A DNA stretch of 62,000 bases from Cryptomeria japonica (taxonomy: Eukaryota; Streptophyta; Pinopsida; Cupressales; Cupressaceae). Positions 21,985-32,829 of the stretch are shown in pieces. The stretch covers positions 124,774,640-124,836,639 of the forward strand of contig NC_081410.1 of the NCBI RefSeq assembly GCF_030272615.1, written 5' to 3'. The number at the start of each line of letters is the position of its first letter. The stretch's first letter is position 1. A program made the position numbers and the translations under genes. The notes under the pieces were generated by a model. The model did no database searches. It was not told where the DNA came from and saw only the letters and a program-made list of their open reading frames with translations.

Positions 21985-22052
21985 GGTGAAAACCTGGCAA
22001 ACAGGTGCCTTGGGTAAGTACCATGATGAAAACCTGGCAAACAGGCGTCATG
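21985..22052 (+). ncRNA. Two conserved GAAAACCTGGCAAACAGG hairpins of TatN
   Basis: Copy 1 (21985-22009): GGTG, AAAA, CCTG, loop GCAAA, CAGG, TGCC. Copy 2 (22022-22052): CATGATG, AAAA, CCTG, GCAAA, CAGG, CGTCATG. The inner stem, bulge and loop are constant; the outer stem differs in each but pairs (seven pairs in copy 2). They follow a lysine-rich A-rich stretch (21898-21970), as in TatA at 13637-13661. Confidence 0.7.
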
Positions 22053-22689
22053 TGTAATCTATGAACTTCTTGCACACCACACTTGGGGGCAGATTTCCTC
22101 CTTCATATCCTATTGCCCTTCATTATCCTATCGAACCCCTGTCATTACCCTTCATATCCTATTGTCCCTCATGTTCAGTTTCCCTTTCCATTTTTGATCT
22201 TGACAAGGCTGACGATCTTCATGAGCATCATGCATCTTGTTTGCAGCTTTCAGTCTATCATAGCTTTTGGTCATTTATCCATTTGCTTATTATAACCTTT
22301 CATCCATATTCCCTGTCTTATTGCAACTTTTTGCCACTATCCCGTATCCTATCCCGACCTTTAGTCCATGTCCCTTATCCATTCTTGGTCTTGTTTATCC
22401 TATCCATATCTTATCACTATCCATACACTCTTTTTCATTCCTTGATCTTGATCTGACATAAGGACGCAAAATTTAAACATGGTTTCAAACACCTCTTGAC
22501 ATGTCACTCATGCTATTTCACTGCTTTACGTTGTCATATCTAGTCTCTTGTCCCATCACACAATAGCCCTTGAAAATTGCATCCATATTGTCTCCATGAT
22601 AAAAAGCCTTTGTCTTCCCTCTATCCACCAACATTTTAGAAAGCCTATTTATTCCCCTGTCACATTCCTTGCCTTGCTAGACACTGGGG

Positions 22690-22950
22690 GCAAAATCATA
22701 AAAATTGCAAAAATGTCCTGAAAAAAATCTCTAAAAAAAAAATTGAAAAATGTCCTGAAAAAAGTCTTAAAAAATTGAAAAATGTCCTGAAAAAATCAAA
22801 AAATGTTCTGAAAAAAGTCATAAAAATTGAATAATGTCCTGAAAAAAGTCAAAAAAATTGAATAATGTCCTGAAAAAAGTCCTAAAAATTGAAAACTGTC
22901 CTGAAAAAAATTCATAAAAATCAAATAAAGTCCTGAAAAAAATGAACACC
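22690..22950 (+). repeat. Minisatellite AATGTCCTGAAAAAAGTC, about nine copies
   Basis: Units of 25-37 bases contain TGTCCTGAAAAAAGTC followed by A-rich filler with ATTGAA. Filler length varies. No coding use. Confidence 0.88.
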
Positions 22951-23740
22951 AAAAAAATTGTAAAACTCAAAAAACAAAAACAAACATTTTGCAATAAAGT
23001 ATTCCCTTTATGCATCGATAGATCATTGCGCATTCCTCCAACGACTTGCAATCAAACACTGTGCTTTAATGAAATCATGCATTAACATATGAACTTTTTC
23101 AATCAAAATCAAACACTCAAACTGATCCAAACTGTCATATCAATCGAATATCAGCATCCAAATCATTTGTCCTTGTTCCTATTATCATGGGTCTTATACA
23201 AGGTGTGGTATACTCGAAACCAGACTGTGTCCTATCTTAGACGAGGTACTGCATTTCCTGAAACCAGACAGCATGATCGTCCTATCAGCACTTTCAACTT
23301 TTGACAATGAAGATCAAGATGTTTGTTTGATTTACTTGAATTTGTGCATCTTATCTTTTTATTGATTTATCTTTGGCTTCGATCATGTTCTTATGTTGCT
23401 CGATGATGTCACTGAGTGATTTAGACTGACCAGGATGGTTCATGATCCTTTTCTTTTTTGATTGTGATTGTTGCTTGTCTATGATGTGTCTGTCTTTCGC
23501 AAATCGGGTTGCATTTCAGCTCTGGCCTTCAATGCCATGATGCTACGCATCCATTTTGCTACATTAAATAAAGGTTCTCACCTACTTCTGTGCATTACTG
23601 AAAGCAAGTTTTTCTTCATCTCTAACTGTCCTCTATCTAATTTCTTCTTACTAACATTTCTTCCGTCCGTCTTGTCCGTTTGTTCGACCCTATCATTTTT
23701 ATCGATCAATTGGCCTCTTTTCTGCATGTTTCCGGCCAAT

Positions 23741-23843
23741 TTCTCGAGGGGGCATGCATATGTCATTATTACTGTCTGGGGCATTTTCATTTAAGGTCTT
23801 TGAAACAACGCTTAAAATCGCATTGTCTCAAAGAGGGGCAAAA
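23741..23843 (+). promoter_or_regulatory. TatN paired purine tracts and PPT hairpin
   Basis: TTCTCGAGGGGGCATG (23741-23756), then a hairpin at 23798-23833 (CTTTGAAACAACGC with GCATTGTCTCAAAG), whose 3' arm runs into AAGAGGGGCAAAA ending at the 3' LTR. The layout equals that of TatA and of the tail at 56155-56267. Confidence 0.8.
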
Positions 23844-25082
23844 TGTAGACACCTAAAAATGGTCAACGCTTGCGAAGTCATGCTTTAACAATTGCGCATT
23901 GCCTCATTTTAGGTTTTTGCGTCGCATTAACATTTCTCCTATGATTTGCACTTGATTTTTATCATTTGCAAACATCGAGTCATTCTTCTATATTATTCAT
24001 TCATCTCGCTCTTGAATTTGGTCTTGTTGACAACAATCTTCAGTCATGATTTTGGTCGATCTTTGTCCTTGTCAATCTAGTCATATTGCGATCGATTCGT
24101 CATCGATCCTTGTCCTTTTCAATCATGTCAATTTGGTCAATTTGTCATTGATTTTTGTCAACCAATCTTAATCAAATCATTTATCAACACTGGTCATTTA
24201 TCAATTCAAAATCATGATCGAATCGATATCAACTATCCTTTGTCAAGACCTAATTGTCATCTTTGCATTGCTAATCCATCTCTTTAGGGTTTCATGATTT
24301 AATCATTTAACCTAATTTGTCATTTCTCTCTCTAGGATTAATAAATTATTTATTTATCCTAAGTCTTCTCATCACAATTAAATGTTTATTTAATTGGCTA
24401 ATTAATTTCCTCCTATTTTTGTAAATTAATTAATGAATGAGAAATTATTAATTAATTTACCTATTTTTCATCAAATTCCTAATTTCCAAGTCATTATTTC
24501 CAACTTAATTTTCTAATTTCTCCTAAATTCCTAAATGTCTATTTCTATTTCAAATTCATGTCATAAATCCTTGCATAGCAATTTGTCATAATTTGTCATA
24601 AATTGTCACAAATCCTTGCATAGCAATTTGTCATAAACATGTCATAATTTTGCTATTCTTGATTTGAATTTCCATTCGAATCACTATCATGCTAATTTGT
24701 TCATTTCTCCAATTTCTCTATAAATTGGATGATTTTCTTCAATCAAATCCCTAGCCACTAATCCCTAATCAGACTATTGAATTTACGCTTCGAGTATTCT
24801 TGTGTCAATGTCAATCTTGCTTTCACAATTAGGTGTATGCACTTGAAGGTGAGATCCACAACAAACCTATTTGGAGAAGAAAGAAGAACAATGGAGCCGC
24901 ATGAAGGAGCATTTGAATCCCATCTTTGGTTTGCATGATCTTTTCTTTTGAATGTTTTATTTCATGTCTCTATTGAGTGTGCTTAGGATTAGATCATTGC
25001 AATGTGTGTTTGTGATTGAGCTAATAATGATTAATATGTCTTTATATATATTGCTTTAATGATTCCTATTTCCTATGCTACA
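23844..25082 (+). repeat. TatN 3' LTR
   Basis: 1239 bp, the same length as the 5' LTR, with about 13 substitutions and no indel seen. Ends CTATGCTACA followed by CATTG. Confidence 0.95.
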
Positions 25083-25087
25083 CATTG

Positions 25088-26747
25088 TTTGGAGGAAAGA
25101 ACAAAAACATCCCTGTCTGGAAATTCGATGTCCATGGTTTGTTTTCCTGGTAGCGGTGCTTCAGCCAGCTGATTTGTGATTGCTTGTCCTTTGATGGCTC
25201 GTCTTTTTGTGTAGTGGATGTCAAATTCACTGAGAATCATGACCGATTTAGCCAATCGGCCTGTGAGAGTTGTCTTGCTGAGTAGATACTTGAGAGGATC
25301 AATTTTTGCTACTAGCTTTATGGTGTGTGCTAGCATATAATGTCAGAACTTCTGAGATGCAAAGACCACTGTTAGGAAAGCCTTTTCAATGAATGTATAG
25401 TTGAGCTCATAGCCATTCAATGTTCTACTAATGTAATATATGGCGTGTTCCTTTCCTTGTTGATCTTCTTGTGCCAATAGTGCCCCCAGTGAAATATCTG
25501 TTGTTGAGATATATAGTATAAGAGGCTAACCTGCAATTGGTGGTACTAGAACCGGTGGATTCATCAGGTACTGTTTAATTTGGTAAAAAGATTCTGCACA
25601 CTTAGTCTCCCATCTGAATGGTACATTTTGTTTAGCAAGTGGTTAAATGACAGACTTTTATCTGCTAGTTGAGCGATGAATCGCCTGATTGATTGAAGTC
25701 ATCCTTGTAGAGATCTAAGTTGACTAATATTCTTTGGTGGTGGCATGTCCATGATGGCTTGTACCTTTGCTAGATCAACTTCAATACCTTTAGCTGAGAC
25801 TATGTAGCCTAGTAACTTGCCTGATGTAACCCCAAAGACACACTTCTTAGGGTTGAGTCGGACTTGGAATTTCTGCAATCGATCAAAGATATTTGTTAGG
25901 ATGCCTAGATGTTCAGCTTTGGTGAAGGATTTTGCTAGTAAATCATCCACATAGTCTTCCATAAATGTGTGCATCATATCATGGAATATGGTTGTCATTG
26001 CTCTTTGATAAGTGGCTCCTGCATTCTTTAAGCCAAAAGGCATAACATTCCAACAATACATTCCCCAAGGACAGATGAATGCGGTTTTGTCTTGATCTTC
26101 AGGAGCTATTTTGATTTGATTATAGCCTGAGAACTGTCCATTAATGAGAGCATTGCATGGCCTGCTGTGAGATCTACAATTATATCGATACTTGGCAGAG
26201 GAAAATCATCTTTTGGACAAGCTTTGTTGACATCCTTGAAGTCAGTGCATATTCTGATACTACCGTCTAGTTTTGACACTGGAACAATGTTGGAAATCCA
26301 TTCTGCATAGTCAATAGGTCAGATGAATCCGACGTCTAAGAGTTTCTTTAATTCAGTTTTGACCATGAGTGCTACCTGTGGATTCATCTTTCGTAGCTTT
26401 TGCTTGACTGGGTTGACTCCTGTAGAGATGGACAAGTGATGCATGATTAAGTGTGGATCGACTTCGGGCATATCAGCATATGACCAGGCAAAGTTAATTT
26501 GCTGTACTTTAAAGAAGATGATGAATGCCGATCTTTCCTCCTCTGTCAGAGATTCTGCAAGGTGAATGTTTCTGACTGCTTCTGTGGCACCAATGTTGAT
26601 TGATTGAGTGGGCTCAATCAATATGGGTGATTGCTCATGAAAATGTTCAGGAAGAGTGTCAAGTCTCCCATCGTTAGGTGCCTTAAAAAGGTTTTCACCC
26701 TTAGATGCTTCCTTTATTTTTACTTTTTTGGAATCTAGAGCTGCCAT
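25088..26747 (-). pseudogene. TatA reverse transcriptase and first RNase H
   Basis: Would copy TatA RNA. From 26747: NPVKQKLRKMNPQ, then ELKKLLDVGFI and VSKLDGSIRICTDFKDVNKA (fingers), then FICPWGMYCWNVMPFGLKNA, FMEDYVDDLLAKS (YVDD catalytic block, near 25940) and LNPKKCVFGVTSGKLLGY. The SLMDSSQA block carries the first catalytic Asp. RNase H follows with badly shifted text and ends in TGRLAKSVMILSEFDIHYTKR and RDVFVLSSKQ, where TatN begins. Stops and at least three frame changes inactivate it. Confidence 0.93.
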
Positions 26748-27534
26748 TGACTAGTTTTCAGCATCAGATTCTTTATTTGGTTCATTTTTGTGACTGAGAG
26801 ACTTGGCACTCCCTGATGGACAGACATCGTCATTTTGTTCACTGGTAGAGCCTATTTCGGGATTTATGGTACATAGGTAATGGATAATAGATTCATCATC
26901 TGGGAAAATTGGTATATCATGGGTCTCAGGTTCATTCCAGTCAATGAGATCAGGGAAGACAAGTGGTAAGGAATCGTTGGGCGGGTCAAGTTCGGCTACT
27001 ATAAGTGTTAGGATAGAGTTGTCATCGTGATGGGTCTTGGTTGTAAAGAAGTCTAGGGTTTCATCGAGGTCTTCGATGGTATCATCTTCTACATAGACTT
27101 GTTTGTAATATTTCTATTCGCTTTCCTGAACGTCATAGATATGTTGTGGTCCAAATTTAAGAGGTCTATCTTCTGTGTTATGTTCTTCTTGAGAAATGGA
27201 TATGAAATCAGTATTATCTGGGATATTTGTAGTAGCATCGACCCCATTCATATTCATTTGAATCTCTCTCATAGGCATCATCCCAAATTATATCTATGCT
27301 GCAAACAGGTATGTTGTATGGTGAAAACAAATCTTTGATGATGGATACTATTTTGATATTTTGTGTTGATTCCGTATCTGATCCGTCTTCCACAGTCTGG
27401 ATTTGTTCATAGATTGTGCTTCTTCGGGGAGGAATGATGGTTTCTTGTGATAATATGATTTGTTCTTGAGCCATTGGTGTGTGAATATGAGCCACTGCTG
27501 CAGATATGGCTTTCTTATGATTCAAAAGATTTCC
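26748..27534 (-). pseudogene. TatA acidic linker between protease and RT
   Basis: Asp/Glu-rich text without a known domain (IIKDLFSPYNIPVCSIDIIWDDAYE at 27214-27525, then DETLDFFTTKTHHDDN and DWNEPETHDIPIFPDDESI). A TAG at 27532 precedes it and a frame change lies before the RT part. Long linkers here are usual for Tat-like pol. Confidence 0.65.
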
Positions 27535-28887
27535 CTAATGTAACTTCTGATCTTGACATTCTTGTGCCTTGCGGATTGTTTCTGCTGATTCAAAGAGTGT
27601 TTCCTGCCAGGATTCTTCCTTGTACTTCTTCTTTTCCTTCCATTGAGGTTTTGCATTTGTGTGTGGCGGCCGTTTCAATAGGAAGGTGAATTTAGAACCT
27701 AATCCTGCTTTATTTCTACTAGGTTGTGAAGGAAGATCTATAGGTTCAGTGACTCCTTCTTTGCATTTCCCAATAGGTCCTTTACCACCATATCCCATTT
27801 GCTTCATGATCAAGTAGCCTTTTCCATATAGGTGCATTGGTAGAACAATGTCCAGAGTGGCTACTCTATTATATTCTTCTTCATCTTTGTATAGCCAGCT
27901 AAGAACATCTTTATCTTCTGATTCATGTGCTAGAGTACCCAATTGGATGAAGGTACCATCAAATTTAGTGATGGGCTGAGTTGCTAGATTTGTTGATATA
28001 GTAGGTAAACCATGCGATCTAGGTGATGTTGGCAATCTGGTCAAACATAAAGGCTCCATAGAATATTCTCCCATGCCCTAGTCTTTGATTTGCATCTTTT
28101 GTTGGAAGTCTCCCCATAAGGAGTTGGATTTTGCTGTTGGTGGATCAGATGTTGAAGACCGCTGCTTTTCTCTGTTATGAGGAACCAAACTGTCTTGGGC
28201 TGCCCCCATTGCATTGCAATGTTGAAATGGATTGTGATCAGCTGATATAGATATTTCTTGTCCATCATAAGGAAATTTAACACACTGGTGATATGTAGAG
28301 GGTACTACTTGCATTTCATGTATCCAGGGTCGTCCCAACAAAATATTGTATGTGAGATCAATATCTAAGACCTGACATATAGTATCCTTTTGCACTGGTC
28401 CTACTTGAATAGGTAATATTATTGTTCCTTTAGAGGACCTTTCCTCATCATCATATGCTTTTATGGTAATTTTTTTACAAGGATCAATAGATTCTTCTGA
28501 GAAGCCTAGTGCACGGATAAGCTTTAAAGTACATATATTAAGTCCAGCTCCTCCATCTATTAAGACTCTTTTTACTTGGTGTTTGCAAACAATGACTGCA
28601 ATATGTAGAGGAGTATTATGCGGATGACTCAATGAAGTATTGTCATGCTCTGAGAAGGTGAGGTTATGAGGTTCTATCATATGGGTGACCATGGCTTGAA
28701 ATCTATCTGTATCCAGATTTTGAGGTACATTTGTTTCCAATAGCGCTTGCTCCAATATGTCTTTGTGTTTTGGAGATAGTTTCAACAATTCCAGGATAGA
28801 TATCTGAGCTGGAGTCTTGCGTAGTTGGTTAACCAAGTCGTATTGGATTTTTGGTGTGGCAGTTGGAGATGCAGTATGTCCCTTCAA
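27535..28887 (-). pseudogene. TatA aspartic protease and G-patch
   Basis: The protease has VKRVLIDGGAGLNICTL, with D-G-G where D-[ST]-G is usual, and ILLGRPWIHEMQVVPSTYH, the flap/second-strand block of plant gypsy proteases. After a TAG at 28075, the frame continues with KQMGYGGKGPIGKCKEGVT and NKAGLGSKF, a G-patch-like glycine motif found after protease in some plant gypsy elements. The frame is the same as gag, so gag and protease were one polyprotein. It is broken by TAG at 28894, 28075 and 27532. Confidence 0.88.
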
Positions 28888-28896
28888 GACATATTT

Positions 28897-30777
28897 CTAA
28901 GTCCGGGTTGTTACATTCATAGATTCATGATCATGTCGATCTCGAATAGTTATGACATTGACTTGATGGTCTTCAGCTGATATGTGGTTGATTGTGTTGT
29001 TGTAGATGTGATTAATATGAGCTCCACGTGTATCATTTGAAGTTGATGCTCCATCTTTGTTGTAATTTGGGAGAGGATTTTTGAAGGCTTCGTGATCATT
29101 ATTTGTTTTGAGACCATCCACCGTTAAGTCACCTCGATCAATCATGTCCTGGATTATGTGTTTCAATCTCATGCACTCATTTGTTCTATGACCCTTGTTG
29201 CGATGGAAATCACAATAGGGCAAATCATTCCACCAAGGTGGTTTGATTAGGGGTTCATAATTTTTGATTGGAGGCAAAGAAAGAATCTTGCTTGCCAACA
29301 GTTCTCTGAATGCGGATTCTAATGATTGGCCCAGTGGTGTGAAGATACGCTTTTGGAAATTGTTAGTGTTGTTGCGTGAATTGTTGTTAGGTCCTGGATT
29401 CAGGTTTTTGCTTTGATTATCATTGGCGTTGTTGGTGTTGAGTTGTCCTTGAGCATTGTTTGGTGCATATGTGTTAGCACTGGGAGTAGCATTTTTAGGA
29501 TTTTTCATATTTTGAGTATTTCCTGATAAGGCAAGCACTGGTTGTTTCGATTTAGGATCATATGGTTCATTGTTGCCTTCATTTTTGTTTCATGTCCAAT
29601 ATCGAGATTTGTCAAGATTGGTGTTGTTTTGGTTATTGTAGTTTGATGAGTTCGTTCCTTCCTTGTAGAACTTAAGTGTTCCCTTTTTGACACAAGATTC
29701 CTCTACTTGAATGCCATTTTCAATCAATTTGGCGAAAGATGGTATGCATTGAAGTTTGAGTCTGTAACTCATTTCACCATTTAAGTTATCAATGCAGATT
29801 TCCATTTTTTCTTTTTCAGGAATGTCTCGAGGATATCTTGATACCATGCGTCGCCAACACTGAAGGAACAGCATGAATGTTTCATTGTTCTTCTGTTTGG
29901 TGTTGCAGACATCGAGCATGGTTATGGCATGTTGGATGTTGTAAGAATAGTGGGTGATGAATTTGTTAACCAATTCGTCAAATGATCTGACAGGTGGTGT
30001 GATCTTGGATAACCATTCCATTGTTTGTCCTCCCAGGCTTCTTGGGAATAACCTCATCAGATAAGTGTCATCATGAGAAAATTCAAGACTCATGGTGCAA
30101 AATTCTCGAACATGATCCCGAGGATCACTTTTCCCATCATATTTATCAAATTTGGGAACATCTGAGTTTGGAGGAAAAGGTACCATGTTTAATCTTCTGT
30201 CAAATGGATAAGGACAGATTTCATTTATAGAATACCGCACTGTTGTCCCTTGTTGCATATCGTGTATTTGTCTTTGCAACATTTGCATTTGTTGAGTAAG
30301 AGCAACCAAGGGCGTATTATCTTGCCGAGGGAAGAGTTCTTCCCTCGTAGTTGTTCTTAACTGAAAAGGTGTAGTAAATGGTATGTGTTGTTCTGGAGTT
30401 TCAAGTTCAGGTATTCGCATTTTTGGTATACGTTGCTCTGGAATATGTTGCTCAGGTATGCGAGTTTCTTCTTCTCTTTGTTGTTCTTGATATGTATATT
30501 GTTGAGACCTGGTTTGAAAGACGTTTGCGTCAAAATCTTCAGGAAGTTTAACGCCTTTACTCGTAAGCATGAGCAGATATTTTTCTTTGTCATTTTCTAT
30601 GAGTTTTTCGATGAGTTTTTGGAATGAAGGATTTTCTTGACATTCCCAAAGAATTGCGTCAATAATTTCAGGCTCTTCTGAGGATGGAACTTCAAAAAGA
30701 TTTGATAATCTGCGATTCATACTTGATTCTGCGGGTGTCTCACTTTGTTTGTTTCTTTGAGAGTGAGTGATAGGCAT
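28897..30777 (-). pseudogene. TatA gag (capsid and nucleocapsid)
   Basis: Start chosen at the ATG 30777 (MPITHSQRNKQ), one base after the ORF0 stop; an in-frame ATG at 30810 overlaps ORF0 and is less likely. Features: a proline/glutamate repeat RIPEQHIPEQRIP, ICPYPFDRRLNMVPFPP, then the Retrotrans_gag core (KFDKYDGKSDPRDHVREF, LFPRSLGGQTMEWLSKI, FDELVNKFITHYSYNIQH, CNTKQKNNETFMLFL). The nucleocapsid has CDFHRNKGHRTNECMRLK, a C-x2-H-x4-H-x4-C knuckle typical of the Tat type. A TGA near 29587 interrupts it. Would package element RNA in the cytoplasm. Confidence 0.93.
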
Positions 30778-30778
30778 T

Positions 30779-31165
30779 TTAATAGAAACTTTCAGTGATA
30801 AAAGGAACAAAGTCCTCTTCGATGTGTCGCTCGGGCGTTGGTGGTTCTGGTCGAGATGTGTTATATGTGATGCACTCGTCCAACAGGAATGCTGGATTGA
30901 TCTTTCCTCTGCGGTTTATCTTTTGATTAAAAGCAAACTTTTGACAGTATGCTCTTGTTTTCAGGGGTTCTTTGTCAAATTTGCTGGATTTGTTTTGGAT
31001 ATAACGTTTGACATGATGAAGAAATACCCGATGAGATTTGAAGAGTTAACGATTGATGTATAAAAACTTATTTCGCTTGATGAATTTGGAAAAGCTAGGT
31101 TGTTGTTTCTTCAACGTGATGTTACGATAGAGGTTCTTTCTTCTCAGAATAATGGGATTAGTCAT
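30779..31165 (-). pseudogene. ORF0 of TatA: unknown conserved ORF before gag
   Basis: A 128-codon frame opens MTNPIILRRKNL and ends EEDFVPFITESFY with TAA one base before the gag ATG. It has one internal TAA (after INR). Blocks shared with TatE ORF0 (58463-58870): MTN start, LKK, SKAFIKR-like SKFIKRNKF, SHRVFLHH, GKINPAFLLD, CITYN, EPPTPER, VPFITESFY end. TatE has Gln at the place of the internal stop, so a single C-to-T change explains it. Basic in the first half and acidic at the end. No known domain. The tight join with gag suggests reinitiation or frameshift control. Confidence 0.8.
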
Positions 31166-31627
31166 GCATGAGTGATCAATGATTTCCTTTGATTTATTTG
31201 GATTTAGTTGATTCTTGTTTTGAAAATTTCAAATCGTACTTTATCAGAATGAAGGTTTAGATGCCCCTTCACGACAAAGCATGCCAAATGATAAAAAGTT
31301 TCCCAATTTGGAAACTAGATTTGACGATTTGAAAATTTTAGACAAGTGTTTTGGAGATAAAATCCATAAGATGTTTAAAGGATTTGATTGATACTGATGA
31401 TGAAAATTTTCTGAATTATGATAGGAGAGACGTCCTCTATTGTGCGATTCATTTCAGACTCTGACAACTTTGTTTGACACAAATTTAGCTTGAGAAAAGT
31501 TTTTAATGGTTTGTTTTTGTCACTCTGGTTTGATAAAAGATGATTTTTGATGAAAAAAGCCTTCTAAAATGCTTTTGAAATTTTCAAAATTTTTCTAGTT
31601 TTAACTCTCTGTTTTTCGGTTTTTGAT
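31166..31627. other. TatA leader spacer
   Basis: Between ORF0 and the first motif array. No coding frame or structure recognised. Confidence 0.5.
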
Positions 31628-32278
31628 CACGCACTAAAACAGAGGTTATATGTGCTACTGAATTTCTTTGATGCGCTAAAATACTAAGCACACGCGCTAA
31701 TTTGTCCCTAGACACGCGCTAAAATTTGATTTCTTGGAAAATGACGGTCTAACAGTTGAAAAACTGATGCGCTATCTTGGGTTTTCTAAGCACTAACTGT
31801 CCGACTTCGTGCGCTAAAATTTGGTTTCAACACGCTAGGCTGTTTTTTTTACGCGCTAAAATTCAGGCTGTTGAAAATCGCTGCTAAGTTTGTTTGGAAA
31901 AGCGACACGCTATACTGGGCTTTCTACGCACTAACTGTTTTGATGAATGCGCTAATGTATCTATTCTACGCGCTAAGATGTTGCTGCCATGCGCTAAAAT
32001 TAGGCAAGTTGAAAATGGTGTGGAATTTGTTTGTAAAAGCTACGCGCTACACTGGGCTTCTTACGCGCTAACTGTTTTGTTTTATGCGCTAACTTTGGGC
32101 ACCTACACGCTAAGATGTTTCTGCGACGCGCTAGACTGTGTTTCGGATGTGCTAAAGGATTGTATACTGTTTTGTCTGATGGTGAAACGCTACTATTTTA
32201 ACTGCATGCGCTAATTTGTGGTTTGGATGCGCTAATAGAAGTGTTCCACACGCTAAGATGTTGCTCTTATGCGCTAGA
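31628..32278 (-). repeat. TAGCGCAT motif array 2, TatA leader
   Basis: About 25 copies of TTAGCGCAT and variants (TTAGCGCGT, TAGCGTGT) when read on the minus strand, spaced about 20-30 bases. It is the same motif as array 1 but in the sense of TatA itself. Spurious short frames cross it. Confidence 0.9.
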
Positions 32279-32829
32279 CTGCCCTGATTTTTCTGTTTAG
32301 GAGATTGTTTTGTGGATTTTGAATTTTGTTTGAGAAATTTTCAAGTGTGATGGATGATTTTCTGAAATAACAAATGTAAGCACGGCATACAAAGTACAAT
32401 CATTTTGCCTAATTTAACAGAAAGTGTATATTCTTGCGAGGATGTGTTCAAATCCGCAATGTTTTAACAGGTTTGGATCCAAGTAAGACATTTCAGAAAG
32501 ACTCTTTATTCAAGGGTCATAAATAACATCATAGCCCACTAGTCTCAATACTTCGTCAGCTCAAACAGCCGTGTCACCCCCTAGAGGGCGCCCATTTTTT
32601 TGCCTTTTGCCAGAAGTTAACCCAAAGTGAATTGCTTCACAATTGAGTAGTTATCTTGGGAGATATATGATGAGTAATCTTGGGGGTGGATTCTTCCCCA
32701 CCCTTGCACTATGATGTTACAAACGTTTGGTTACTGACTCGGCTCAAAGTTTCTAATTCTATGGTTCGTAATCAGGCTTCCCGTTTGGCCATCAGTGATA
32801 AACTCCCTCAAGAGGCTTCCCAACCTTTA

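Larger units (their letters stand above)
15507..25082 (+). mobile_element. TatN: non-autonomous LTR retrotransposon nested in TatA pol
   Basis: 9576 bp with two 1239 bp LTRs, CATTG duplication, a PBS candidate, a structured leader, about 930 codons of unknown protein, two conserved hairpins and a PPT. There is no RT, RNase H, integrase or recognisable gag. Its LTR start, leader RNA, post-coding hairpins, purine tracts and PPT hairpin match TatA and TatE, so it probably moved with Tat-like proteins supplied in trans. The LTRs differ at about 13 sites (about 99% identical). Confidence 0.92.

Noticed and set aside
22061-22461. Plus-strand ORFs rich in Pro/Tyr/Leu after the TatN hairpins
   Set aside because: Overlapping frames in CTTATCC-rich repeat text; no shared motif or continuation.
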